Shown here piece by piece: positions 13,701 through 23,883 of a stretch of 64,000 bases of DNA. The notes beneath the pieces are model-generated. The model was not told the DNA's origin and did not search any database. It saw nothing but the letters and a program-made list of their open reading frames with translations. The translations under genes were made by a program, and so were the position numbers. Each line of letters starts with the position of its first letter. Within the stretch, counting starts at the first letter, position 1. The stretch spans positions 20,374,875 to 20,438,874 of the forward strand of contig CM063247.1 in assembly GCA_032158295.1 (NCBI GenBank). The letters run 5' to 3'. This DNA comes from Pycnopodia helianthoides (lineage: Eukaryota; Echinodermata; Asteroidea; Forcipulatida; Asteriidae).

Positions 13701-15931
13701 GCTTGCTTGCAGAATTTTACGCTTATTGCCCATAGAATCACTCTCTTTACAACACGTCGTAAGCGCATAATTCTGTGGTATGCAATGCCAGGAAATTGGG
13801 CTCTGTGCCTAATTTCTATTCAGCAGCTTAAGCATGAAAAATAGCTTAGCACAACAAAATTATGCTAACCAGAATAAGGTTACCAGCCAAAATACCATCT
13901 CACATTTGCTCTAAGAAAATAGGCCAAGGGTCCACATAGAGTTGCTTATGTAGAAAGTATTGCTTACCAGTTTTCTGCAAAGCAAAAAAAGAGGATACCA
14001 GTCACAGATGGAATATGTGTAATGGTATTTTGGCTGGTAACCTTATTCTGGTAAGCATGAAATTTGTGTGCTTATAGAGCTGCTATAAAATTGGGCCCAG
14101 GTATCACATTTTGGAACTGATGTCACTGTTACTTTCCACACTAACTGAAGTGTGTTTTCAAATAGTAAACAAAAATCAGATGTGTTCTTCTCTTATATTA
14201 GATCAAATGACCATGCTGTTGTTTTTGTGGTGTATTTGCCCATTTATTTAATTTATTAATTCTGGTTGTGAAGCTAAGGACTTTCAGGAAAGTGAACTTT
14301 ATCACTATACTTGCCAAGAACCCCAAGAAAGAAGTTTAAGTTTAAGATTTTGGAGGAAACCTCAGAGAATTATATCCAGGGAAAACCTTGGCAATCAGGT
14401 ATGGACTGAAAACCCAATCCACATAGTGCCCCCTGCGGGATTTGAACCGAGGTCCCATAGGTGAAGGGCGAGGAAAGATACCACTACATCAACCCGACCA
14501 CCCTTAAGGACATTTTAATCACCGTGGGGGTTTATTTGTTATGCTATAGATGGAGAACCCTGAGGTGCGTAATGTAATGACCAATCCAAGGGCCATTCAA
14601 GCCATGATGCAGATACAACAAGGCATGCAGGAACTGCAGTCTGTGGCACCGGGCATTGTACCAGGGTAAGTCTGTGTCCAAATTAGTGGCTGTGGCTATG
14701 GCTGCGGCTGTTCCTATGGATTTTACTATGGGCATCCTATGGATTAATGTATACTTGTGTGACGATCAAGCTGCAGCTGTAGCCATAGCCACTGACGTCA
14801 CATTTCAAATAAAATGAATTTGGATGATAATCAGTCAAAAAGGCATTGAATTTGACCTCATATGTGTTGTGGTTATTTGAAAGGATTTACTTAATTTTGT
14901 TTACCGTGTATAGACTGAGTGGCCTCGGCGCTGGAGGTGTGGGTGCACCCGGCTCAACAGCCACCACACCCCAGGGAACCACGCCCACCGCAGCCCCGAC
15001 AGACTCGACGAGTAGCACCACTACTACCACAGCTACGTCCAGCACCACACCCAGCACCACCTCATCTACGACTACTACCCCATCCCAAGGCCCGTTGGGA
15101 GCACTGGACAGTGACCAGTGGAGTCAGATCATGACACAGATGCTCGCTAATTTAGGGGCGGGGGGGACCACACCACAAGGACCCATGACACAGCAGGTGA
15201 GGACAGAGTTTGATGATTTAGTAGTCTTTAATCTCAAAGCTTCCTCCCTCTTCTTAAACACTGCTATAAGTGACCAAAATCTCTCCTGGTTCATAGGGGG
15301 GTGCGAGGTGAATTTTGGTGACACATATTGGTACGCCCCGTATTTCCAATTGTGGCGCAAGAAAATTTGCTTTCGCACAAAGTGTGAACCGGGCTGAAGT
15401 ATGAGTTGCCAAATCAAAATTAGGACATAGGATTGTACTATAAAAACAACTATTTTATGGTGGGTGTTTTTTTTTATTTCAAAAGGCGACCACCAAAATT
15501 TTTGTTGGTTGAATTGTCTGTTAGGATTACAATCTAGTAAAAGAGGTTGTGGTTTAACAGCTCAACATTTCAATCAGTATGCTCTGATTGTGTTCAGAGT
15601 ACACTGATCAAAATGTTGAGTTGTGTCACCACCAGAGAGATTATTACATGGTGTTACCGCAGACCTTACTAGAATTGAGTGTATATTGAAAACTACGAGG
15701 ATAGCAATACGTACTCTTCCGAACGCCAGTGATGCCTCATAGTTGCTTGTGATAATCACCTTACGTTCATTATGTCTTTTTTCCTTGCAGCAGCCTCCAG
15801 AGGTGCGTTTCCGCTTGCAGCTTGAGCAGCTGTCCAATATGGGCTTCGTCGACAGAGCCCGGAATATACAAGCTCTGATTTCAACTGGTGGAGATGTCAA
15901 TGCAGCCATTGAACGCCTACTGGGATCCTGA
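4680..15931 (+). CDS. UBQLN: Ubiquilin, 13 coding exons, complete
   Basis: Joined exons: 4680-4787, 6321-6423, 8081-8130, 8580-8798, 9651-9776, 10194-10322, 10929-11061, 11891-12028, 12794-12939, 13548-13631, 14550-14665, 14914-15196, 15791-15931. They give 1776 nt in one frame, 591 residues plus TGA; human UBQLN1 is 589. Residues about 12-87 form a ubiquitin-like domain (core [12 protein letters not shown]). Residues about 161-245 and 336-450 hold STI1 repeats rich in Asn-Pro and Met. A Ser/Thr-rich linker follows, and residues about 547-591 are the UBA domain with its MGF loop. Known role of the family: it shuttles ubiquitinated clients to the proteasome (UBL binds the proteasome, UBA binds ubiquitin) and chaperones membrane-protein precursors in the cytosol. 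All introns are GT/AG. The ATG lies in a YY1-like context and the frame begins with the UBL, so the start is firm. Confidence 0.97.
5336..5806. mobile_element. Non-autonomous inverted-repeat element with 6-bp target duplication
   Basis: The left end starts near ATGTCGGTCACTTCGTACCC and the right end carries its reverse complement (GTACGAAGTGACCGACATT). Both arms are built from short repeats of GTCACTTCGTACCCAA. The element is flanked on both sides by TTGTTA (5330-5335 and 5807-5812), a likely target-site duplication. At 471 bp with no coding frame it is MITE-like. It sits in ubiquilin intron 1. Confidence 0.7.
6321..6423 (+). CDS. UBQLN: Ubiquilin exon 2: UBL core
   Basis: It follows a polypyrimidine tract and AG, and encodes [27 protein letters not shown], the ubiquitin-like core that closely matches vertebrate ubiquilins. 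It ends in phase 1 at T|gtaaga. Confidence 0.96.
6815..6965. repeat. Dispersed repeat family F, copy in ubiquilin intron 2
   Basis: It shares GAGGGCAAGGCCATTTTCAT, CTTAAAGTCTA and GCCAAGGCCAAGAC blocks with the copy at 49652-49812, in the same orientation. Reverse copies are at 23757-23883 and, more diverged, near 24990-25150. No coding content. Confidence 0.6.
8081..8130 (+). CDS. UBQLN: Ubiquilin exon 3: end of UBL
   Basis: This short 50-nt exon encodes [17 protein letters not shown], the last beta strand of the UBL with its hydrophobic patch. The frame is continuous with exon 2 through a split TCG codon. Donor AAG|gtacgt. Confidence 0.95.
8345..8445. repeat. Dispersed AT-rich repeat fragment
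   Basis: A TATAGCGCCAACTCCGCC block is followed by a GACGCTCAAGGCACTTCACA phrase after an AT-rich run. This kind of sequence is familiar as an interspersed repeat in marine invertebrate genomes; only one clear copy is visible here. Confidence 0.35.
8580..8798 (+). CDS. UBQLN: Ubiquilin exon 4: linker and entry to STI1 region
   Basis: It encodes residues 88-160, a Pro/Ser/Thr/Gly-rich flexible linker ending [14 protein letters not shown]. The acceptor is ambiguous: AG at 8578-8579 or a second in-frame AG six bases later, differing by two residues (Ala-Gln). Confidence 0.93.
9441..9593 (+). repeat. Repeat family D copy (poly-C inverted-repeat element)
   Basis: It starts near GGTGCTCGATATGGGGCA and runs through a C tract, then CTTGGAATCTCAGGAATTC and a GTTCTATACAAGAGG block. 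The other copies are at 27326-27509, 27550-27755 and 59319-59485. The right terminal repeat appears to be missing here. Confidence 0.65.
9651..9776 (+). CDS. UBQLN: Ubiquilin exon 5: first STI1 repeat
   Basis: It encodes residues 161-202 ([15 protein letters not shown].. [10 protein letters not shown]), the amphipathic Asn-Pro/Met-rich helices of STI1, which bind hydrophobic client segments. Phase 0 at both ends. Confidence 0.96.
9825..9945. repeat. Small palindromic repeat family E, copy 1
   Basis: The left arm GAATTGGAGGCTGCGGCTGT pairs imperfectly with a right arm containing AGCCGTAGCCGCAGCC. Related copies are at 14673-14803, 16619-16744 and 37840-37953. It is about 120 bp long with no coding frame. 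Confidence 0.6.
10194..10322 (+). CDS. UBQLN: Ubiquilin exon 6: second STI1 repeat
   Basis: It encodes residues 203-245 ([15 protein letters not shown].. [13 protein letters not shown]). The [17 protein letters not shown] motif is diagnostic of ubiquilins. Confidence 0.97.
10929..11061 (+). CDS. UBQLN: Ubiquilin exon 7: conserved central segment
   Basis: It encodes [20 protein letters not shown] followed by [16 protein letters not shown], nearly identical to human UBQLN1/2. It ends in phase 1 (G|gtaagc). Confidence 0.97.
11891..12028 (+). CDS. UBQLN: Ubiquilin exon 8: NPWAP segment
   Basis: It encodes [20 protein letters not shown] and a Thr/Pro-rich tail. The PLPNPWAP motif is a ubiquilin hallmark between the two STI1 pairs. 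The frame is phase 1 at both ends. Confidence 0.95.
12794..12939 (+). CDS. UBQLN: Ubiquilin exon 9: third STI1 repeat
   Basis: It encodes [20 protein letters not shown] followed by [18 protein letters not shown] and ends NPEMAQQ. The Met/Gln-rich amphipathic helices are typical of the second STI1 pair. Confidence 0.96.
13020..13270. repeat. Degenerate GGGAC-rich tandem repeats
   Basis: Diverged units of about 80 bp contain variants of (C/T)GGGAC..AGCGGGGAC(T/A)TTGCC(G/T)AGGTTG near 13105, 13155 and 13225. They fill ubiquilin intron 9. Non-coding. Confidence 0.45.
13548..13631 (+). CDS. UBQLN: Ubiquilin exon 10: [10 protein letters not shown] segment
   Basis: It encodes 28 residues, [18 protein letters not shown] through LPNFLQQ, matching human ALLSNPLFAGNP..LPTFLQQ. 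Phase 0 at both ends. Confidence 0.95.
13681..14098. repeat. Palindromic repeat family P, copy 2 (long)
   Basis: It begins GGGCCCAATTTCATAGCACT and ends AAAATTGGGCCC, so the termini are inverted. Internal blocks include GGTTACCAGCCAAAATACCA and its inverse. At 418 bp it may be two nested copies. It lies in ubiquilin intron 10, 50 bp after exon 10. Confidence 0.75.
14421..14505 (-). repeat. tRNA-derived SINE fragment
   Basis: On the minus strand there is an A-box-like TGATGTAGTGGTA and a B box GGTTCAAATCC about 40 bp later, as in tRNA promoters. No cloverleaf closes properly, so it is a SINE head, not a tRNA gene. Confidence 0.5.
14550..14665 (+). CDS. UBQLN: Ubiquilin exon 11: fourth STI1 repeat
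   Basis: It encodes [20 protein letters not shown] followed by [18 protein letters not shown]. It ends in phase 2 at GG|gtaagt; the split Gly codon is completed by the first base of exon 12. Confidence 0.95.
14673..14803. repeat. Small palindromic repeat family E, copy 2
   Basis: The left arm GTGGCTGTGGCTATGGCTG is mirrored by AGCTGTAGCCATAGCCAC at the right. It begins within 10 bp of the exon 11 donor, so it landed right beside a splice site without removing it. Confidence 0.65.
14914..15196 (+). CDS. UBQLN: Ubiquilin exon 12: Thr/Ser-rich linker
   Basis: It encodes about 94 residues: a Gly/Ala lead, then a low-complexity Thr/Ser/Pro run (residues about 462-507), then [19 protein letters not shown] before the UBA. 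The linker is longer in Thr than in vertebrate ubiquilins. It ends MTQQ|gtgagg. Confidence 0.93.
15791..15931 (+). CDS. UBQLN: Ubiquilin exon 13: UBA domain and stop
   Basis: It encodes [19 protein letters not shown] then [20 protein letters not shown] and TGA. The MGF loop and the terminal LL residues are the ubiquitin-binding face. The acceptor is a NAGNAG type (ag cag), so an isoform one Gln shorter is possible. Confidence 0.97.
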   Translation, partial: QPPEVRFRLQLEQLSNMGFVDRARNIQALISTGGDVNAAIERLLGS

Positions 15932-16618
15932 TAGCATTTTGTGTATTAAGCCGGTGGTCAAAGCCAGGTGACTTTGGCCTTTGACCTTGGTATTGACCTC
16001 AACCAGGAACGACCTCAAGAGAAGTCACATCAAATCTTGATGATGTAAGCAAGTTCAGTGGCTTGACTATTATTTTTTTCAAATATAACCACAAAGGTGA
16101 TTCCGCTTTGACTCGTACTACACTGACCAAGAAATCTGTGACTGAATCAGTTTGATTGATTGACGATGTTGAGGAATGTTATCAACAAAAACAAAATTGT
16201 CTACAAAGCAAATTGAGAAAGTAATTCCAGATTTATGATTTGTGCAGTCAGAGTAACGTGAATTGCCATTGAGGTCGTAAAGGTCAATTTTGGATAAAGG
16301 TCAATACCCAAGGTCAAATGATTGTAACATAATATAAGTGAATGCCTTGTCGGCTTGCATTTTCGAAACTTACCTGCAAGTGTGTGGGATCACTTGTTTT
16401 ATGGGGCAATAGATCTAATCTTGAAAATTCTAATAAATCATTCTAACCGAGGACACGGGAAATGTGGAAAGTATGTACACATGCACAAAATGTCACCAAT
16501 GAACAGTAATCTCATTGCAGCCATCTTGGTCATACTCCTGGTAGTCTCTAATCACAATTACTTGTAAGTCTCATTTCGTTAAAAAAGGGACAAGGCTATT
16601 TTTTCCTTTGAGCCTCAG
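15932..16618 (+). other. Ubiquilin 3' UTR, proximal part
   Basis: AT-rich non-coding sequence follows the stop. The first AATAAA is at 16432-16437, with others at 16899-16904, 17083-17088 and 17534-17539. Which one is used cannot be decided from sequence alone. Confidence 0.45.
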
Positions 16619-16744
16619 GCCGTATCTGAATTGGCGGCTACAGCTATGACTGTTGCTAATGGCGTTGCTGAGGATGTCCTATACTTTAATGTATGATGAC
16701 GCTGCGATCCAGCCGTAGCCATAGCCACTAATCCGGACGTAGCA
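16619..16744. repeat. Small palindromic repeat family E, copy 3
   Basis: It runs from CTGAATTGGCGGCTACAGCT to AGCCATAGCCACTAATCCGG, with mirrored arms. It may lie within the ubiquilin 3' UTR if a distal poly(A) site is used. Confidence 0.65.
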
Positions 16745-18424
16745 TCACTCTGTTGCATTGAAACACTAGAAATACAAGATGGCTGCTCCGTGGTAACGAT
16801 CTATTGTGTGCCATGATAAAACCTCGCTCAAATTATTACCTTTTTGAAAGCGTATTGTAAAGCTTCATGTACATGTATAAGAGAGTGCTAATACAAAAAA
16901 TAAAATGTTAATGAATGTATCTATTAAAACATGTATTAATTTATGCCTTGCATAGTCAGTTTAGTTCACAAATGCAAGTGCATCCTGAAGAAGTGACACC
17001 AGTTCGTAATGAGTACAATGTACATCATACGCGTGAATCACACATTGGCAAGTTTTTCGTTTTGATCGTGTAAAGTGGGGAAAATAAAGGGAATCAGAAA
17101 AAATATTTAATTTAAGTAAGTTTTACATAGAGATCTTCTAAATTTACTTCAACTGTTATCCAAATGGGTTTCTGTAACTTGTAAGTGTAGGTTTTAGTGT
17201 ATTAGGGTAGAATAGTCGTAACTGTAAGTCCTGTAACCACTTTACACATAATGTGGACTGAAGACAAACAGTTTTATTTCCAATGGTTGATCACGAAATG
17301 GTTAATGCACGAATGGATCTTCCCCTTTGTAATTTGACAGGTTATAAGTGTCAAATTCTGTGGTAAGCAGGGCCGTGAAATTGGGCTGTGATCATCAAGG
17401 GATATCGATCTAGGCTTACAGAAGCAATTCTCTGTCACACAATCACAGGCCTGAAAAAGGGGCATTGAATTTACCTGGGGTGGAGCGCATCGGATTAGAG
17501 TCCTATTCAGTAACTATGTAAACAGGAGAGTGAAATAAACCTTTGAAATTAATGAAAGTTATTCTGTACAAATACTGCGAGGTGAGCTGACAACTTTTCA
17601 CTTTAAAATCACAAACTTTAAATAAGTGTTAACCGTTGTTTATTACCAGAAATTAAATAGACAATTATTATATCTTTAAGAATAGACGATGCAGTCACTA
17701 ATTAAACTCAACAAACTCAAGACACAATTCTTTTAAACTTTGGATATGAGTGCAGTAGTTCAACCCGGAGTACATGCACTCAATTTAGTGTCATATCTGA
17801 TGTTATGTACTTGAGGTAAAACTCTTTTCCTAGTTTTATGTGACTTTGCTTGTTTTATCGTCTGTTATCTGCAGTAAGTTGTTATTATGATGCAATGCAA
17901 TGAACATTATTAGTCTGATGGTCTACAAGTGCAAGTTTTTTATTAATTACATTTTTTCGTGGGAGGGGGGTTGTTAAAATATTGGAATTTTAAAAACTTA
18001 TCAAAAAATTGCATAGCCGTCACCTCAGTCATCTGTGTTGTTGTATTTTATCAAATCTCTGCTCATGCACTAATAACCTTGTTAAGTTTCTCTCTAGAGT
18101 AGATATATCTGGATTTTTTTCCCTAGCAACTTACAAGAAGTGGCTTAACTGTAACTGCTTTTCATCACCAAGAAACAAATGTAACCTGCGAGGGACGATA
18201 TTGTTGATGTGCATGATGATTAGAAACATGTGGGCCCATTGGTTTGGCGGTACTGCATACTCCTAAGGAGTTGAGATGATCTCAGGAGTGGACCCGATGA
18301 ACAGGGATAGTAGTAGTAGTGCAAGGTGGTTTTGATACTCAAAAATCCCTTGTAAATTGCGCATGACCCACTTTGGAGAAATGTGTTATCACATTGCTGT
18401 TGCCAAATGCCCTACGATGCATTC
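16745..18424. other. Intergenic or distal 3' UTR, no gene seen
   Basis: AT-rich sequence with several AATAAA hexamers and only short random open frames. Nothing else recognised. Confidence 0.4.
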
Positions 18425-18615
18425 TCAGGGCTGCCAACTCTCCCTGGTTCTGCAGAATGTTCCCTGAAAGTAACCAATCTGTCAATGTTTTTGTTGAACA
18501 AATTTGAAAAACCTCCCTGACTACGGAAAGTTTTTCCCTTTTATGTTTCTAAATATCTCTGTGATTGTTTGACAACATTTCCTTGATTGCAAGATGCAAA
18601 CGTTGGCAGCTCTGC
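18425..18615 (+). repeat. Dispersed repeat M, unexpanded copy
   Basis: It starts GGGCTGCCAACTCTCCCTGG and aligns block by block with 28628-28770 (CTGCCAGCTCTC, TTCTGCAGAA, ACCAATCT, TTTCTAAATATCT). The copy at 28.6 kb carries a 22-bp minisatellite where this one has only a single diverged unit-like stretch. Confidence 0.6.
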
Positions 18616-19159
18616 ATTTTCATTGTGCACCAAGCTATATGTAGATTTTTAACTCTGTATCAGTCATTTGATTTCAATCATGACTTAAAATTCAAAAAAT
18701 GATTTAAAATGGAACGCAGCCTGCTGTCGTGTGAGGTACTAAAGTTCAGGCATGAAAATTGTTTGCAGAACGGTATTAGTTGCTACCAAAATTTGGGAAA
18801 TAATTGTTATCTTTGCCCTTGTACAATTAAGGTAGTTGCAACTATCGTTCTTGTGTAGGCTAACAAATTGTAATTATATTTTGCCCTCTGATGACGTAAG
18901 CTCTAGTACAACTAGTGAACTGCTAATCAAACGGACTGATTTAAACTTGCGTTTGTTTTAGAAAATGGCTGACAAAAACACAATATGCTTAATGTTTTCT
19001 GATCATAAAATCAAACCGTCATTTACCTCGTGGTTTAAAATACTCTGTGATCAGTCTATCAAGAAGAGATGGGGACGAATAATGTAAACATTCAAACGTT
19101 TGTGTGACTACACTTAGATATAATGTAAAAAATAAATGGTACCAATTAAAAGCAAGAAG

Positions 19160-19385
19160 TAGTGTACTTGTCAATTTTCTTGCATGCGACGTCACAAGCA
19201 GAGCTGTGTATCGAGATAGTTGCGACAAATTGCAATTAGAAGCCATTTTCGCTCCATAAAACGCATTTGCCAACACACAGGACTAGACTAGACTGCACAT
19301 TAGGTTGTTCTACATTTGGACCAAAAATGGCATCCAGCAACCACGTGACAAAAGAAAAACTAGTCCCTCCATGTCACAACCCTGT
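19160..19385. repeat. Dispersed repeat family H, copy 1
   Basis: It contains TGTATCGAGATAGTTGCGAC and CATTTTCGCTCC, then TTTGGACCAAAAATGGCATC and CACGTGACAAAAGAAAA. The family recurs in the opposite orientation at 52085-52500. Confidence 0.6.
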
Positions 19386-19713
19386 CAATACACAGCTCTG
19401 GTCACGCGCACAGAATAGCGCCCTCACTGAGGTCAATGAAGACCTATCATTGGCTGAGAGTTGTGCACAGCGCGTACACGGGGGCACATTTTCTTTTCAT
19501 TGCTTGACCTCAGCGATGGTGGCCAATGCAAGAGGTATGTTGGTACTGCTTATGGAAACATGACAACAATGCCAGCTGGAGATGATAGCTCTTCCTGACC
19601 TAAATGGTGCTTGGTTTGTTTTATGCCAGAGTTTGTTCCAAGTTTTTGTGATAAACTCTTCTTCCGGGCTTGGAATGTTGTGGGGTGTTATTTAAACAAG
19701 GGTGCTGTGCCAC

Positions 19714-19728
19714 ATGGAAGTCAGTAAG
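19714..19728 (+). CDS. ANO8: Candidate ANO8 first coding exon (tentative)
   Basis: ATG plus four codons gives MEVSK and ends AAG|gtaaat. If joined to the second AG of the 30633 acceptor region (exon from 30638), the product reads MEVSKIFGKKF, parallel to vertebrate ANO8 VLDKLFGK. A rival is 19516-19534 (MVANAR, phase 1), which would join at 30633. The intron would be about 11 kb. Both are inferences; a transcript is needed. Confidence 0.25.
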
Positions 19729-22475
19729 GTAAATATATAACCACAACCGTCTTTCCAGAGTTTTTAGCATTGATTGTGCGACACAAATTTTGTTATTATG
19801 GTTAGGATTTGTTTGTGTTGTTTACTTTTTAATTGTTCATCCATGCTCATAGCAATTTTACTGTTAAGTTTGAACTCAATTACTACTACTGCTAGTTTTA
19901 TAATAGGTCTTCAACCTGAAGCAAATTGTTGTTTGTAATAACTACAGAATAATGTTAATTAAAACTAAACTGTACAATGGTAATCAAATGTGTTCAGTGC
20001 TCACTTCATATGTCATCTTGAATTTGTTTAAATAAAATGGCTACCATATCAAAATTATACAGTAATTATTTTGTTATGGAGATTCGTTGTGTTTTATTTC
20101 AACAGAGTTCCTCATGATTAATCAAGGGTGATGATTTTTTTTCTACAATTGTTGTGACATGTGACAAGGCACATTTTTGAGTGAAAAATAATTTTGGTGA
20201 ACAGACAAAGTTGGGTGAAAAAGAAAAGGGCACAAGAGAGGGGTTTATCAAAAACCTTGAGGGAAGGACAACACTTCACCTGTGGGCCTCTCCCTTCCCA
20301 AAAAAACAAATGACCATAACCCCCCCCCTCCTCAACACACACACATACATTAAAAAGGAGCCACAGTGTTTGGACTTCCTGCAGGCACAATTTGTACACA
20401 GCTCAATGGAAGAATACATTAAATCTTCATACATTTAAAGGAGATCGCACTGTCCAATTTTTATCAACTTTTGATATAAAGAAACAGGGAACATCTCAAA
20501 ACTTGTTCAGCTGTTACTTTTATCAGTCTTGATTTAGTAGGAAACTATGACTATAGTCACTTGCCCACAACAAAGGCCTGGAATGTACAAGGTCACTCTT
20601 TTTGTAAGCAAAGGTTACATGGTCCGTCCAGGTAGCCCTCTCCATGCATGGTCTATTGGTACCTGGTAGGTGATTTTTATTTATTTATTTTGTTAGAAAA
20701 TTTTCTGCCATTGTCGTATTGCATGAGGACACATAAAACTATGTTATGACTTTAAGTGATAATGCATCTCATAATGTAATACATATCATAATTATGACTT
20801 TAGTACAATCATAGTTACGACTTACATATCTCATAAATATGAGTTAATTGGTACAAGTCATAATTTATGTATGAATTATGCCGAAACCATAATTTTATAG
20901 TCATATTTGTTTTTCTCTCTCAATGTCTCTTTAAGTTTAACCGTGGAGGTAACGTTTCCGCACGTAATAACTTTAACAGGACAATTATTTGTTTTAATTC
21001 TTAAACAAAAATGTCACTGTGTTTAACAAAATTTGGTTTTAAAACGAAAGTGTGGCAATTTTTCGGTATATACAAAAAGAAACTGACTGGGAAGTGATCA
21101 TGCCACACAGTCATGCGCGATCGCAATACGCACGCGCATACACGCACGCGAAACCAGGGGCCTCGTTCGTGATCGTGATGCTGCATAGTGGAACAATGAC
21201 CTTTGACACCGTGATGGCCAGACAATCTTAGATAGAGCGCTGACACTTTGTCAACATTCCCGTTATGTCCTGATATTTTAGTAATTTATTGCGACCTGCA
21301 CTGTTTAGTGTGAGGGTTGTCTGAAGCACCATGTCTAGAACATAGAGGGGGGCATGGTGAGCCAAGCAATCTGATTGAGGACCTCGAAAAAGGAACAGAA
21401 TGAAAGAAGGAATACTCGGTAAGTAAAGTAGAAATTCCGTTTCTCAAGAAGTCTCTCAGTACAGTAGATGAGACAACTCGACTTATGTGTTCAGTGGTGA
21501 ACGCCTACTTATTAAATTAGGCGATCTGACCTTTCCGGTTTCTATTCTAGTTCAAGGACATTTTTTATGAAGCTGGCGGTGAAAAATATCTTAAAGATAA
21601 AGACCTTTAGATATCGTATTTGTACCTTTAATTTGACAATGATGAATGAATTGAATGAAGGTTAGTTTTTCGGTTGAGCAACTCTGGCCCTTGCACTTGG
21701 TCTTGGCTTGGCCTTCTGCCTGGCATGTCTGGAGTTCTCATCTGCCTTCATGCTTCACACCTGACCTGCTGACTGACTCAGTTCATAGAGCTCAGTCTAA
21801 TGTAATTGCAAGGTTTCGTTTTGTGTTTTGTTTTTTTGATGGCCTTATTTAATTGCACTAAATACCAACCTCGGTAGGGGTTCAGGCATTTTGGCGCTGG
21901 GCCCAAAAAGAGGGCGCTAGATTGGATAGTTCTCATGGTTCCTGACTCTTCTAGTCTTATTACCTGTTGTACGGGAACTGAGAGACCCTAAAAATTCTGG
22001 AAGCACTCGAGAATGTCCCAACTGCTACGGGGGTTATTAATTAGTGGTTTCCTTTGATAATTGGTGGTCATGGCGGAACAAAATAAATGGAGGTAGAAAT
22101 GATTATGTAGATGTAAAGACAACTAAAAAGGTATAACTTAATTTGTTGTTTCATTTACAGCCTAAAAACTTAAAAACTGGTTAAAAGTTATGCGTAGAAT
22201 GGTAAATTTGTCGATTGTTAGTAATAGTACGCAAGATTTGTTACTTACCCAGACTTTGCGTAACTAAAGATACAGTCATTTGGTGTGGGGGGGGAGGGAG
22301 GCAAGCAATGGCAAAGAAATAACTTGTGGGACCTTTTGATGTATTGAAGCATTCGTTTGTGCATTTATCATTTTTTCTTGATCTCATTTGGGAGGGCAAG
22401 ATGGGGGTAGGGCCTCTCCCCCCTCCCTCGCTGGCTATACTACCAAAGATAACCTTTTACTTGTTTTCAAGGTTT

Positions 22476-22640
22476 AAGCCAGGATTTGGTAATTTAGGGT
22501 GTCCAAATTTGCTGGAAGTTTTAAAACTTGGTGTCCAAATTGTTCACTTACAATTACATATCATGTAAATGACAGATAAAACAGGTTGCCAAAATTTAAG
22601 ACAACACCCAGACACTCCTCTGGCTATTAACACTATGCTC
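22476..22640. repeat. Dispersed repeat family I, copy 1
   Basis: It shares CCAGG(A/T)TTTGGTAA, GGTGTCCAAATT, TGACAGATAAAACAGG and CAGACAC(T/C)CCTCTGGCTA blocks with 51005-51185 in the same orientation. Confidence 0.6.
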
Positions 22641-23566
22641 GTTTTTGCAAAGTTCCTCATTTCACTTTCAGTATTTAAATCCCAATTGAAATTTCCATCA
22701 TTCATGATGTCATTGGAGAAATCAAACGTGCCCCCAAAAAAGGAAAATTCTTAGAACTGCAGAGTCTCCAAGTAAACAAGGTCGAAGTTCAAGATCTTTG
22801 TATCGACTATCATGCTTTTGTTGTGGTAGAGAAATTTTTCATAATATTAATAATTGATTAAATGTCAGTGACTGAAGTTAGCCAAACTGAGAAGTGTGTC
22901 ATTTATTAACGAGAACTTAGAGTGGGTTAGACTTGTGACCTTACACTCTTCTTTGCTATATTTTCATCAATACTTTCTAAGGGATGGATTCCTATAAGTA
23001 GAAGTCAAGATATTTCTATTAGGTTGAAACTCAATTCATCAACACTTTTTCTTGTTTGGTTTGGGGGTTTGTTTCTTCAAAGTTAGTTTTCATCTTTGGT
23101 ACTTAGACGATGTTCAATCTGAAAGCATACAGACAATTTATTATTTTGGGGGATTAACAACACAAAATTTGTTTACCACCAAGTTTGAGAAAATTGTCCA
23201 CATCCTCAGATTTCAACCTTCAGTTCTCAGTTGGATTGGGTCTCATTGTGACTCAAACAAAAGTTCTCTTGCATTAAATTGTTAGTATTAAGTTATTATT
23301 CTTCTTCATCGATCAAACTTGAGTTGTCCGGACTCCATACAGCATCCTGTTGAAATTACAGAGACTAAGCCTGCATCAGACTGCCTGGAATTATACAGAG
23401 GCCTCTGTTGCCCTTTGTCCAATTTCTTAGAGTTCCTTTAAAATTAAGTACAACATGCCTCTCAAGTCATGCAAGTCACAACAATTTTCAGCTAAAACAA
23501 ACAAATTATTATTCTGTTGTGCTAATTTTTCTGCTTAAGCGGCTCTCTGAAAGGGAAACTGAACCC

Positions 23567-23760
23567 AGGTCCAGTTTCATAGAGCTGCTTTAAAGCACTA
23601 AAACTTAAAGTAGCTAAGCACAACATAATTATGCTTATCAGATTAAGGTTACCAGCCAAAATGCTGTTTCACAATCTGTGACTGGTATCCTGCCTTTTTT
23701 GCTATGTAGAAAAATTTTAAGCAATATTTTCTGCTTAAGTAGCTCTATGAAATTTGGCCT
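23567..23760. repeat. Palindromic repeat family P, copy 3
   Basis: It runs from GGTCCAGTTTCATAGAGCTG through AAGGTTACCAGCCAAAATGC to TTAAGTAGCTCTATGAAATT, with inverted ends. It directly abuts a family F fragment. Confidence 0.75.
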
Positions 23761-23883
23761 AGGTCTTGCCCCAGCCAAAAGTTTTCCACAGACTTCAAGT
23801 TTTTCCAATGGGAGTGCCCTTTGCAAAATGAAAATGGCATTGCCCTCTCAAAGATACAATTTCAGGCCAGTTACAGCCTCGAG
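23757..23883. repeat. Repeat family F, reversed copy
   Basis: It is the reverse complement of the 49652-49812 blocks: GTCTTGCCCCAGCC, GTGCCCTTTGCAAAATGAAAA, TGCCCTCTCAAAGAT. Adjacent to a family P element. Confidence 0.55.

Noticed and set aside
19267..19563. 98-codon plus-strand frame as a gene
   Set aside because: Most of it is dispersed repeat family H; only the possible short ATG exon at its end was kept, as a tentative ANO8 alternative.
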